Shown here: positions 10,841-23,800 of the stretch, piece after piece
Layout of the letters: every line of letters starts with the position of its first letter
How positions within the stretch are numbered: position 1 is the stretch's first letter
Source: Candidula unifasciata
Lineage: Eukaryota > Mollusca > Gastropoda > Stylommatophora > Geomitridae
Reading direction: 5' to 3'
DNA: 64,000 nt
NCBI GenBank assembly: GCA_905116865.2
Contig: CAJHNH020002513.1
Coordinates: 210,001 to 274,000, forward strand
Made by a program: the position numbers and the translations under genes
The notes under the pieces: generated by a model
The model's input: the letters and a program-made list of their open reading frames with translations, nothing else
What the model was told of the DNA's origin: nothing
Database searches by the model: none

Positions 10841-13800
10841 GTAAGTAATTGTAATACAGTGTGACTTATGGCATAGTAGGTTGTAGATAACGATTTTGTT
10901 GCTCAAAAAAAAAAAAAAATGTACGGTCGATAATGTATTCTTTATGATGAAGCAGGCCCTGCCGGCCGATAGCCTTCAGACCCCTTCCTAGTTTCCGTAC
11001 CTGATATATCTAATCTAATGTTTATGTCCATCATTTCTCTGTTATTCTGTTTCAAGCGGCATACTGATCTGATGATCAATGATCAGATCACAACGTATAC
11101 TACCAGCGTCGGCGTATCCATGCTTTTTTTACGTTTCATTCTTGTAAGGCGGTAAGGCATGGTAACCATAGGTTGTTTTTTCAATATCAGTTTTTACTTT
11201 TAAAACATAAAATCTGGATAAAGGTTGAAAAACAGAAGTCGAATGGTGCCTCAGTAAAGCCTCCCTGACTTGACTAACCGGCCGTATTTGTATTTAGTCA
11301 TTTATTGTCTTCAAACGGCAACGCCTTCAGGCTTCAGTACCAGTACCTAGGTACTTCAGTCAAATTTTTAAAATGCCCTCTACACCAATAAAACCAGCAC
11401 ATTTAGATAGCTGTAAACAATCTCTTTCCAATGGTACCTCATTTAGGCTTGTATGTCATTTCTGAGCTGAGATATGTAGGTTTTTGTGTAGATGAGATGT
11501 AAGAAACAGCCGCTAAAACTTGTGACCCAAAAACAAGAAGTTTTTCACTGCGCAACCTACTGCGCAGTTCTGTATCGGCTTTGTTGACATTAGACTGTCA
11601 TTGGACAAGATGGCAGGCAGTGAGACTCAGCCGCATGCGATTGCCTAAAAAATATCACTGTAAATCTAAACAGCGAAAGTCGGGAAAGAAATTTATTTAT
11701 GCAAATGTAAAATTGGACGGAGAATTCAACTGTAACTAGCATTACCACAACTGGTAATGTTTAAGGCCTAAAGCCAACCTCGAATTTACCGCTATTTTCA
11801 ATCAAACTGATGACTAACAGAAAAACAGAGGAGTCCGGCTGTCGTAGACATGCGCTGTTAATCGGGTTCCCCCACGCTGTTTCCAGCTATTTATAGCTGG
11901 TCCAAATTCCCACCAATCACGAATTTTCATGAGATTTGGACCCATCCGGAAACCAGCCGAGATTTCCCGAACAAGTTCTGAACGGTTTCTGGGTAACGGA
12001 AATTGCCGAAAAGATCGCAAATTGTCGAAACTGTAGTCCCTACAGTACCACCACTGGACCTGACCAGGCACTTTATTACGGCTCAGTTTAGTTACTCAGT
12101 ATACTAGTACTAGTAGTTTTTAAATTTAAAATGCTATGCCTACTTTACTAACTACTTTTTCCCCCCTAGTAGGAGTCTAAGAAAGTGTTAAATAAGTAAT
12201 AATTGAGAGTTAATTATCATTATTGTAAAACTAATTTGTTTACCATTTAGGGTCATGGAAAAACTACCTCATTGAAGTGTCAAGTCTACATCAGGCTAAC
12301 TTTTAGTTTATCACACTATATGTTGTGTAAATTGAAAAACAAATGTAACTAACTGCGCTACTTAAAAATATTGGCTAAACATTCAAAAACTTGAAAATAA
12401 TGAGAAACGAAAAAAGGGAAAATGACAAAATCGACTACTTAGCGATAATTGAGGCTTTTATATCTGAAAATAGTGGCACAGAAATTGCAAACAATGCCCG
12501 AAAATCTGCTCTTTTTTGGCTGTGGCAGCATTGAAACTTGGCTAAATATGATTGGTGCCGCATTAAATATGATCGGTGCAGTAAAAAAGTTTTCCTCACC
12601 GAGAGTATCTCCCGCTACGCGCGGGTGGGGGGGGGGCTAAACTAGATGGCTGGGACTCACGAGCAAATAAATTGGAGGAAGTCGCAGGAGATGTAGCAGC
12701 TGCTGCTCATGAGTCCCAGCCATCTTGTTTAGCCCCTAACCGCGGCGTGCGTAGCGTCACCGGGGAGATTAATCAGAAGAACACTATCGCTAACCTGCGT
12801 CAGAGCTTGTGGTCTCCCCGCCATGTATCTATTATCGTGTGTATTGTTGATTTCTCGAAATTGTCAATGGACAGTAATCCTAGTTTTGCTGCGATGTGTT
12901 TATCAGAGGAAGTCTGCAATTTACATGTGATTTAGGCCCTGTCAGGGTGTGTTTTCAGCCACCATAATATGTGGCCGTTATTTGGAGGATAGCTAAAATT
13001 TTCATTTATTTCATTATCCTGTTGTACCATTATTAGTCACATAGGGTTCACTGACTATTCATCCATTCTCGCTTAGAGGATTTGATTATTTACACAGATG
13101 GTTCAGTGTCAAGAGGCAAAAGAAGTACTTGGTTTCTTAGCAAAAGTTAATGGTCGATGTTTGGTGCAGGAGAGTCTAGCATATGATACCACAACATCCA
13201 GCTTAAGATTAAAAGTGGAGGCGGTCACTGCAGTTTTCAGCTGGTTAGAGAACATGACACACACACCCATCGTGATTGTAACCGAATCGGAAAGCGTGCT
13301 GAGGAAGGTCAGGACAGGAATGCTTTACGCAGAGTAGCATGCTTCACTGCTGAGGACATGGGTGAGGAGTATTGTCTGGATTTTTTTTTTTGCGGGATAC
13401 TATAGGGTGTTGGGAAATAAACATGCAGACTTAACTAGCTGGCTCTGCCTACCTTGGTGGAATACTGATGCATGATAAGGCTGACTTGGTTAGTGCCTTA
13501 TGGGAGAGCGCGTACAGTTCAGAGGAGCAGACGGATCACCAGTCTGATGAGATTGATGCAGCGGGGAGTGATGAGGGGTTCTGGCAGATGCTTAGAGGAA
13601 CGGCAAGGCGGACGTTTAATCAGAATGCTACTGGCACCATTATTATCAAAACTGCACTGGCTGCTGAAAATGGGGATGGTGATTATTGGAATGCCCCAAG
13701 TTCTGCAATGTCAGTTCTTGAATCAACTCATCCATTCTGTTCTGTCTTCTGCAATCAGTTCAGTATGTGGATGGAATTCAGGCCAGCACCTGTGGCTTCT

Positions 13801-14802
13801 CTTGTGGGTGTTTGTTTTGGGTGTCTTTCCTTCCTGAATCCCTTTATTTACTATTTTGGTTTACTAGTCATTCTAAAAAGTTGCAGATTTGTTAACAGCA
13901 GTGCTGTTAGAGGGGCTACTGGTAAACAAGGCTGTGTAGCAGTGTTGTAAGGAAGGGGGGTGGGGGGTAAGAATTTTTAGGTGGGGCATGGCACAAGAAA
14001 GGTTAGAAAGCCCTGTCTTATAGCAAGTCGTGGGATATTTATAGTGCTGTACTTGGACTGGAGGCACAGGGTTTTATGCTTCTCTGAGTGAGGATTAAAT
14101 TACTAATGATATTTTACTGCTCTTAGAATTTTGCCACCCTGAACACAGTTCCAGAAGTGGACGAACAAGCAGAACTTTCTCTCAGAGTTTACAGCTGGTG
14201 AACACTAAAAAAAAGATTCTGTGGTGACCCCCTATCTGCGCCATTTGTCTGCCCCTGTTAATAGTTTGTTGCTTACCTAAGAAAATCGGGCCCATACAGT
14301 TGTTATATTTAAAAAAAATACAAGTCTCTTGGCTTTGTTTTTCATTAGCTGAGAACGTAATTAGAGATAATAAAGATAACAGTCAAAATTAACATTCATT
14401 ACAATGTGAACATAAAGGTTAAACAGTGGAAAAGGAAGTAAATATTTAAAACTGACATTTGTTCCATTCTCTCATCTCGCTTTAATGAAGTTAAGTAGAG
14501 TAAACTATGTGCACATATCTACTAATTACTTTTGTTATAAGCGTTATATTTATCAATTTTGTCTTACATTGCAGAGCCCTGATCGTGGCATTGATTACAA
14601 GCGAATAAAACTGGAAAACGGTAAGCTTTTTTAAAGCTTATTAACCAAGGGGTTATAGTAGTCATTTTGTTTGCCTTTAGGATTTAAAAAAAAAGAGTAA
14701 TTTCGGTGAAATGAAATCCTTTGTGTCCATTTTTTGGCTAAATTTGTCTACATTAGAATTCATTGCAGCATACAAAATGATTGCTATACTCACATTACTA
14801 CT

Positions 14803-14842
<40 letters not shown>

Positions 14843-17800
14843 GATTGTCCATTGTATCATATTTGGTATATTATTGTAAACGAAAAGTTAAAACAGTCAC
14901 TTTTAAAATAAATGCATTGTGAATATAGTAATTTAAATAGGTTGACTATTGTGTTGGATATATAGGTACAGTTACTACCAGAAACCACATCTAAGTTTTT
15001 CCTCTTTGCATTTTCTGAGTATTCTGCAGGGCTGTGAAAAGTGGATGTCTTTGTTGCCTCCACCAGTGTTCTGATGATGGACTGGGTGTTGATTGATCAT
15101 AGCCGTGTTATTTACAATAAACTTATGCATTTTGCAAGTTACTTTCTATGTGTTTGTGAACTTTGCATGTTTTTCATATTTAATGTAGATTAATTTCCTG
15201 TCACACTTTTTTTGTTTACTAAATGAGACAATATCGTTGCTAAGGTATGGCCAGAACAACATGTTAAAAATGTGATCGCTCAAGTCTTCTTCTTCGCGTT
15301 CACTAGCTGTAAACTCTGGCGGAAAGTTCTGGTTGTTTATCCACTGCTGGACTGCAGTCCTGTTCAGGAACCTGAGTGTTGCGTGTGCATCCGATTTACA
15401 GATCTGACTCATTCGTATGCAGACTGCTGGTTCCTTGCCTCTCAGGCAGATGCACTCCGACTTCGAAGGAAGCTCCCAATTAGTCGACTCTTACGACATG
15501 CTTTTGGGTAGGCAGTGGGTCTATTCTTGTTTTCCCTCTAATAGGGCCCCGGAACCCACACAGGGGACCGCTCAAGTCAAAGTGTCAACCCCTGAAATGA
15601 TACACATTTTACAAAAGTATGTGTATGTTGTTATGGTAGTCATCAGCTCATAAATACATACATGTATTAAATGGCTAATACTAATGGTGTTGACAATTTT
15701 CCTGCACTTTCAGCTGCGAGTCAGTAAAATGTTTTTTTTTGTCAAGGGCTATTTAGATTTTAGTTTAACTGAAGACAAAAAAAATTTCAAGTTTTTTTCA
15801 TATGGTCTCTGGTTTTTTACTGGTATTCTTGTGATATGTTTTTAATATAGCAGCATATGCTGCTTTGTCATTGGTGGTTCCATTAGCAGTTTTTGCGTAT
15901 TTGTCTTATATCTGTGTAAAAATTATGTACACACTGCAAAAAAGTTTAAATTGTCGAAGACAGTAGTAAACCTGAGAACAACTTGTGTACATATATACAT
16001 ACACTTATTGTTATTCACATTTTTTATCTGGAACAATCTGTGATCATGGCTTTTACTTGTTTTAATATTTTTTTTTTGCACTAGCTGTGTAAGCCTTTCT
16101 GATCTCTTAACATTTCCCCCCTCTATTACTGTTTATTTTTCTTTGTGGTGTTAATTTCTCAATTATATCTCTGCATTTGATATGCATGCCTCATAAAATG
16201 TTTTTTTTTTAACTGTGTTTGGGAATATGATCACGTGGCACCTGAGAATTTTGTATTCCGCACCCAGTATTCTCTGAAAATTCTTTCAAAACTATCTTGT
16301 CATCAAATGCCACCTCCCATCCCTTACAAATTGTTTAATCATTTCAGTACTCATTGTCTAGCATTCACATCCATACTGCTACACACAGCTTTAAGTTAAC
16401 GGCCTTTTGTACTTCTGATGTTTATGTTTGATTACATGGCACATCCATATTGCTTGTATCCTTATAGAAGAATCTTTGTATATGGTGATTGATTTCATTC
16501 ACATCTTCTCTCAGTTGTCGCCATTAAGCATACTAATAATAAATATTCACCCATGTTTTACCAGAACCCATAAAAATATCCACGGCATACTGTTACACTT
16601 CTTGGATGTCGTAAGTCTTATCCTGAGACCAGCTCCAGTCTCTTGCAAATGGCATCTTCATAGTCTCTAAAGGGCTGGTCTGATTTTGGGTTGTGCATAG
16701 GTAGAAGTGAGGTGAAAGAAGAATACTTGGTGTAGAAGATTTTTTTTACATATTTGATCTTTAGCCATGTTCACTGACTTTAAAAAAAAAAATAACAGTG
16801 ACTGTATTTTGTTAGTTTTCTAAAATAAATCCTTAGAAAAACAATAATTTAGCCCAGTTCCGGAGATGGATACATGACATTTTAGACACATTGGCATTGA
16901 AAGCACATGGGGCTGGAGAGCTGGCTAGAGAAAGGGATACTTTCAGGCGTGCCGTGAAGAGAGCGACGTTCTGTAAAGGACTTGCTGTCTGATGATGATT
17001 AATTTACTGTCTTATTAAAAATTTGCAGACAAAATCTGCGGAGGATGGCCAAACTGGAAGTGTTGGTTTTGGGGTCAAGAATTTAAGTTTTCAAGCAGTT
17101 TATAAAGATCTGTGATTGTATAATGCACATATTGTTTTAGCCACTTTTGTTTTTGGCTGTACGAAACCTTTGATCAAGTTAGCTGTTGCTATAATTTCTT
17201 ACTAGATCTGCTATTTTCTATGTTATCAAAGACAGTAACAGTCACCTTTGGGTCTTTGACATTTCCTTAGCTTGTCCTAAAAATGGCTTGTTTAGGCAAG
17301 AATAAGTTTATAGGTTTTGGTGGACACTTGCAGTAAGGTTTAGCTGTCATTTGACAGTTTTAGGTAATTGATGTGTTTTGTCTTCCTGCCTGCTTTCTTA
17401 GTTTAGTAACCTCTTAATTTTTAGGTATGTTGCGTAATGTGCACGGACTAGAATTTTATAAGCTTAGAATAAGTCAAAACTGATCATGACTCTTTCTTAC
17501 TTTTGGGTTTATTAAAAGATGTTTTAGCCATTTTTTTGCTGAAAGAACCAATCATATTTACTGTACAAAATGACTAAATAATATTATCTCCTTCAGTTCT
17601 GCAGTAACTGATATGATCGGGTTTATGCACCCAAAATGGTTGTGTTCATTATCCTTGAAATAACCAGGCAGAGATTTAAAAAATGTAAAATATTACAGTT
17701 CACATATTTGTATAAATTGTGTTTACCCTTTTACCCAGAGAAGCTAAAAAAAAAAAAAAAACCCCGGTTCGGTCCTATTCCCTGTAAATTTTATTTTTCT

Positions 17801-20800
17801 AACTTGCCTTTGGTGGCCTGTTTATGACATGTATAGTTAATGCTACTGGCTGAGTCTGTGCCTGCACAAAGGTTTAATGAATACATTAACTTACAATAGC
17901 TTTTAGGGGCTTTCACTTTGTTTGATTTTTTAAAGCCATGTTGATGTCAGATTTTCTCAGTTGTCACTGCATTAGTCGCCTGATACATTTGTGTTGTTTA
18001 GACCGCAGAGGATGTATTTCATTTAATGTTTCACCCAGTTCATGTTTGATTTATCATCGTTTTCTACTTCTCTCGTGGCGAGGAATAGTTTGTGATCCGT
18101 TGATTGATTGATTGACGGGAATTGATGTAGAACCTCTTAAATGTTAAAAATCCATATTATCCTTGGTCGACCTCTTGCTTCTGCATCAGATCTTTTCTTG
18201 TATAGTACCTGCATTGGTGGTTTTTCTGGCTGCATTTTTTACTATATGACCACTGTTTCCTAATAAATTTGCCGCATAGTGTTGTTCGCACACTTTGTCT
18301 AATAATATCATTTCTAACTTGGTCTTGAATCGTTAAATTGGTGGATTTTCTCAGGCATCTTATAATTTTACATACGGGAGCCTTTGATAGTGTCAAAGTC
18401 TGGCACTGGTAGCACAGTGTTGGTATAAAAATGCTGTTTATAATCTTAGCGCTTATACTTATATTTTGATTTTTTTATAACGGATCAGTTAGTATAGAAG
18501 TGCACTGGCTCTTGGGCATATTTTTACTTTTTACCGATCTATTCTGCCGTCCTCTAAAAACATACTTCCTAGATATTTAAATTCTTGAACTTGCTACCAT
18601 TCAACCCTATCTGTAGTGGACTAAGAATTCACCTGACTTGCATTACTTCACTTTTAGACATATTTACTCTTATCTTTTGCATGTTGAACTTGGCCTGTTA
18701 ACATGGTTTTTATCCTAATCCCCTCATTCTAGAACAGGCACTAATCTGCTGCAATAGTAGGTTTATTTATTACTCCTTTTGTAAATTTTGTGAAAAATTG
18801 TTTTAAAATGTCAGGAATCCTAACAGAGTCATGACCTTTTTTTTTTTTTTTAAAAAGTTCCAGGGCGACAGAGTTGATTAGCATACTGATTGGTTTAGGT
18901 AGTAAAGAGAAGTTTACACACTTGTTTTACCTTTCCAATACTGAAGCACATGTATTACTTTTCTGATGCTTTGTACTTTCAGTCTGAGATATGGTTCAGA
19001 AACTGCAGGTGATTACAGGTAGATGGAATCTGATAATGGCAACATCTTTCTAAAAGGAAAATAAGCTTTTTAGTGTAATTTCACTGTTATAGGAAGAAAA
19101 TATATCAGATCTGGGCTATCCTCCAGCTAATGGTCGCTAAAGATGGCGGCCGCAAAATATCCTTTCGAGCCACAGTCACGTGTCAATTGTCAGGCGACCA
19201 CCGCCAGGTGTCCCCCACGCCGCTCATGCGGCGTGGAATGGGGCTAAACTAGATGGCTAGGACCCACGAGCAGCAGCCGCGGTGTGCTCGTGACTGCTAG
19301 TGCGCAATTGACACGTGACTGTGGCTCGAAAGGATATTTTCCAGCCGCCATCTTTACCGACTGTAGTCGGAGGATAGCCCAGATCTGTCACTGCTACACC
19401 CACAACTATCTGCATTATGTAGTTTCTTAAATATGAATCAGGTAATCATGCTTTGAGACAATCATTTTATGGAAGGGCTGTCTGCGGAACATTTGAACAA
19501 CTTAATACATTGAGAATGTTGGAGGCAGGACTGCCTAGGGGGAAATAGATTAGTTGGCAAAGTAGCAGTGAAAACGGTGAGCTGTTTAGCTACTGCAAAA
19601 TATTTAAATATTAAGCTGTGTACGTAAAAATAAAATTACGATTCACTTTTCTCTTCTACCAGTCATTTTGTCTATGACATGAGATTAACTTTAAATCTAG
19701 TCTTCAGAGTTTAATTATAACTGATTTCGCTCATTTATTGGTACCCTCAAAGTTTGTTGCCTCTTTGAAATTTCTCTAGCATGGTTCGATGGTTACACTA
19801 AAGAAATGTTTACACAAGTGTACTTTCATAATTTTCAGCATCAACAAAAAAAATAAAAGCAGAAGTGGGTCCAAACATGTGTTAAAAAGTGATAATTAAG
19901 TTTTGTAAAGGTAGAAGAGTTCCTGAAACACTGGTTCAAAAGTCCAAGGTTTGTTGTATTGGAGTAAAATAAACTAACTTGCACCACGTTGCCCACCAAG
20001 TTTTGATCGGTTGGTAAAATATGAGGCTGGCTGCATAAACCCATTATGTCTCGCGGAGTGAAAGTAAAAGCCCTTTAAAACCTCTAATATGTGTTGTGGT
20101 TGTCAGAGTAAGTTGCCTTGAAACCAGTCAACTCAGTCTGCTCACTGTGTACGTTTATGCGTAAAAAAAATGGATATTGCAACTGGTGCTCTGTACAAAC
20201 AATCACAAGGGGTAGACTAAATTGTGGCTGGAAAGTTTTCAGCATGGTGGCACAGCCACATGTAAACTCAACAACAAAACAACTGCTGAACTTTAAATGA
20301 TGGGGGGGGGGGGGGGGGGGGGGTTAATTTCAGTGTGCACACAAAATTATAAAAGTTAAATGACAAGAGGAGCGCTGAATAAGACTTTAAGAATAGGTAC
20401 AGCTTGATACATTTTTATTCAAGAAAATCCTAGTTTGTAATGTATATTTTAATACATAGGGATTATGGACAAGTTTACTGACTATGTGCCTCATTGTCTG
20501 TTATGTCAAATATTGCGGTTCAGTGTGAAGCTGTGGTCTTTTTCTTTTTTCTATGTACTTTCAGCCAAGGCATTTGATCAGAAAAGATGGGTGACCTGTC
20601 ACTTTGTGCACTTGGAGATTAGTAAATGAGAACGCTCAGCCACAGCCGGGTCTTCCGTTTCCAAGTCATTTAACTTAACTTGGAATTCACACAGCAGAAA
20701 TGTTAACTTGTGTTCACGATGGACACTCATCCCATTTGACTTCCATCATATGTCTATTTTCATTAGTTAATGCTAGGCATAAAACCGTTTAAAATTAAAT

Positions 20801-23800
20801 ATGCTTTGAATTTTATAGCTGTATATATAGATGTATAGTAATTATTTTACTCGCCTGTTTATAATCTGTCCTCTTTTCACTTGAGTATAATTTATAGTTT
20901 TGTTATGTGACTTTAATATAATTGTATGCTCACATACAAACTGATTTTTAAAAAAACGTCCTTTCAAGGAAATCAGACCTGGGACTTTAAAATAGAGACA
21001 TCAGACCATCAGTATTACTATAAGCAGAAGTGAATGATAATAATTGAAAAAATATAGTCAGGGGCAAGATGAAAGAAACTAGAGTCGTCTTAAATTGGGA
21101 AAAGGGGAGGGGGGAATCCCTGTTCTGATTTTCTGGATTCAAGAAAACATATGTTTTGTTATAAATGCATACATGCGAAGGTTATATGAGGATTGTGAGA
21201 ACATAGACATGCAATAATATATTGTAAACAGATTATTGCTTACCCAACTATAAAATGTAGCGCAGTGCAGACCAGGGGTCCAAGAAATAGTTCTTAAAAA
21301 ATGCCTCTATCTAGGTAATAGTTAAAGTATATATAAAATAATGAATAAGTCTTGAATATGACATTTGCATGACACAGAAAAGTCCTCATCCACATAGAAC
21401 TGTAGGCTTGTGTAACTGTTGCGGATGCTCTAATTATAACTTCTTTGGCGGTTAATCTGGGATATGCCTAATGGTCTGCCATCTAGAATGAGATTTCATT
21501 AAATCTCAGGATGTTATGGTAAATTTTTGGGTAGCATTCCGGAGGGGACAATCTGCTCGATCAATCGACACAGAAAATGTGTAAATCTTGAAAAGTAATA
21601 ATTTAGATAGGAAATTACTCAGATTCTGACACAGACGAATCAGGAATCCCCCCCACGTCGAATTTTTTTAAGGTATTTGAAAAGTTTGCCTCAAGCTGGT
21701 CATATTATGTAGTTAGAACGCGTTTAATCATCGGCATATCCGCTCAGCCAGACATTTATTACAAAGACAATGAAGACAGATTGCTGGATATACACTAATT
21801 GTTCTTCACAACAGAAATTTGCTATATCTAAGATAGCCTTGAGCTGTCTACATGGTAGCTATAAATATGTGATGCCTTAGTTCCAGTACACAAATTAATG
21901 CAGGCACTTAAATAATAATTGGGCTAGCCTGAAAGGGGCTGAGGATCTCAGGTATATAAAGTGTACAGCGATCAAAAATATTTGAATATGGGCTGAATCT
22001 ACTTTAATAATTTGAGTCAGGAATGCCTTTAGCCCTGTGAATGCTAAAAATTGGCCACAAACCTGTGAGAATTCCCCCCAAAAATCTTTAAAAATGTTTC
22101 ACACAGGTCACTAGTCAGGGTGAGATAGTGTAGAAGAGAAAATGTAAACATTTCAGTAGTGTCAAGAATAGTCAAGTTTACTTTTAACTGAATGGAATTT
22201 TCTTTCAGGTCAGTACCACATAATGCATTTTACTTCTTTTTCAGTTGTTGGCACATACCATGCCACGGTGATAGTCTGTGGTCAAGGGCAGTAGTTGATT
22301 GAATGTCTCAGGCACATGTTGTGTTCAGTTATCTGCTAAGATTGTTTGCGTAATCCACCCCATTTTTATTATGTCCGTTTAAAAAATATTTTTTTTGGGG
22401 GTTTAATAATGCAGTTGAAGTCTCAGAACAGTTAGTTTTTATGTTTCCGCTACAAAGCAAATAATCAGCATAGTTTTAATTTGTTCATGCAATTGCTAGT
22501 TTAAACGTGTGTTCCACTAAGGTGTGCGAGAAATGAAGGAATCGAAAGCAGGTTTGTATCCTTAAGTAGTGGAAGAATAATAACGGTTTCTATACTGTGG
22601 CTATCATCTGAAGGATTCCATGTGTTGCTGAAAACTGCATTTGTAATGTTGTGTTTTCTCTTCTTTTTTTCTGTGTGTTTCATACAGTATTAAGAGAAGT
22701 CCATTTTGCATTCTACAATACCACAAACAAGCTTTTTGTATGGGAAGCACACGTCTGCGACATCCGCCTTAACTCAATGTAAAGATTGTGCGGCGGAAAT
22801 GCACCTCAGCATGGGGTAAACATTAACATTTTGCTGTCCGAACATATTTGGATCATTATTGCTGATTGTTAAAAGCAGATTTTCTACATATAGAAAGCAA
22901 AGCCACTCTAAACTGAAGTCTGGATACAATTTTGTTAAATGCTAAATTCAGCCTGATCTGTAAGTCTTATCTGTGTGCACATTTGCAGCTTTTCTCATTG
23001 AGTTTAATGTAGCACATTACAGTTCCTGCATTTTTGCTCCACTTACTGGCTCATTAAAAATTAAAGTTATAGCTTTATGTCATTCAGACTGTCACTAGCC
23101 TGTATAAAAGTATACTTTTGTTAATCTTGTTTGTCAGTTGTTTCCCCTTCACATGAAACAATAACATCATGTAAATGCCATCGCCTCATAATGGATTGTT
23201 TGTTTCAGGATCAGGGGACTCGCAGGAGCCGTTTTTCCCACAGTCGGAACAGAGCGGGCCATTGTTAGAAGGCCCTGGGGCCAAGCGAGATGTAAAACCC
23301 TTCACCCCACCAAAGCTTACCTCTTCACAACAAGATGACATACAGAGAGCCAAGAAATATGCCATGGAGCAAAGCATTAAGAGTGTGCTAGTGCGACAAA
23401 CAATAGCCCACCAGCAACAGGTACATTTTGTTTCACATGAATGGTAATATACTATAGGATTATGAGTTTCTGTGAATTCGGGGTTAAGGAGATTGTTTTA
23501 CATACAAGTCCACCTCTCATCATGCCAGGCTACGATTTTTCTGACGGGCAGTTCAGAAAATACTTTTTTGGCTTTCAGGTAGTAGTATGAGAGTCTTACC
23601 AAGGAAGTGATTTGGACCTCACCTAGTAATATTCCCCAAGACAATATTGGATGCACTGCAGCCACCATCCATTGTGGAGACAAAACACCCACGTACACAC
23701 ACAGATATTAACTCTTTCATTACTGAGCAACTCACCCTGGGATTGTTGAAATTATCTAGCATCTATGCTAGATTTTTCTGAGCAACTTTTACCCTTTCAG

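Larger units (their letters stand above)
10841..14574 (+). other. PUF60 intron 1
   Basis: 3.7-kb intron. It holds a foldback element at about 12634-12737, an RNase H-derived repeat at about 13078-13740 and a GAA-tailed SINE remnant near 14135-14215. An inverted pair (GGTCCAAAT ... ATTTGGACC) lies near 11899-11942, and a poly-A run near 10905. The remainder (about 10990-11800 and 12080-12580) shows nothing I recognise. Confidence 0.8.
14621..23208 (+). other. PUF60 intron 2
   Basis: 8.6-kb intron. Recognisable contents are a GAA-tailed SINE (15283-15570, minus), the 3' end of a LINE (16864-17000, plus), a LINE RT piece (18140-18735, minus) and a foldback MITE (19106-19387). It also has poly-T/A runs (14805-14838, 17749-17761, 18837-18854) and a poly-G run (20302-20322). 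Nothing recognisable was seen in about 15600-16850, 17010-18050, 19400-20300 and 20330-23200, which are AT-rich. Confidence 0.8.

Noticed and set aside
13468..13950. 160-codon ORF as a host gene in intron 1
   Set aside because: Its first third is the decayed RNase H repeat and the rest has no conserved features.
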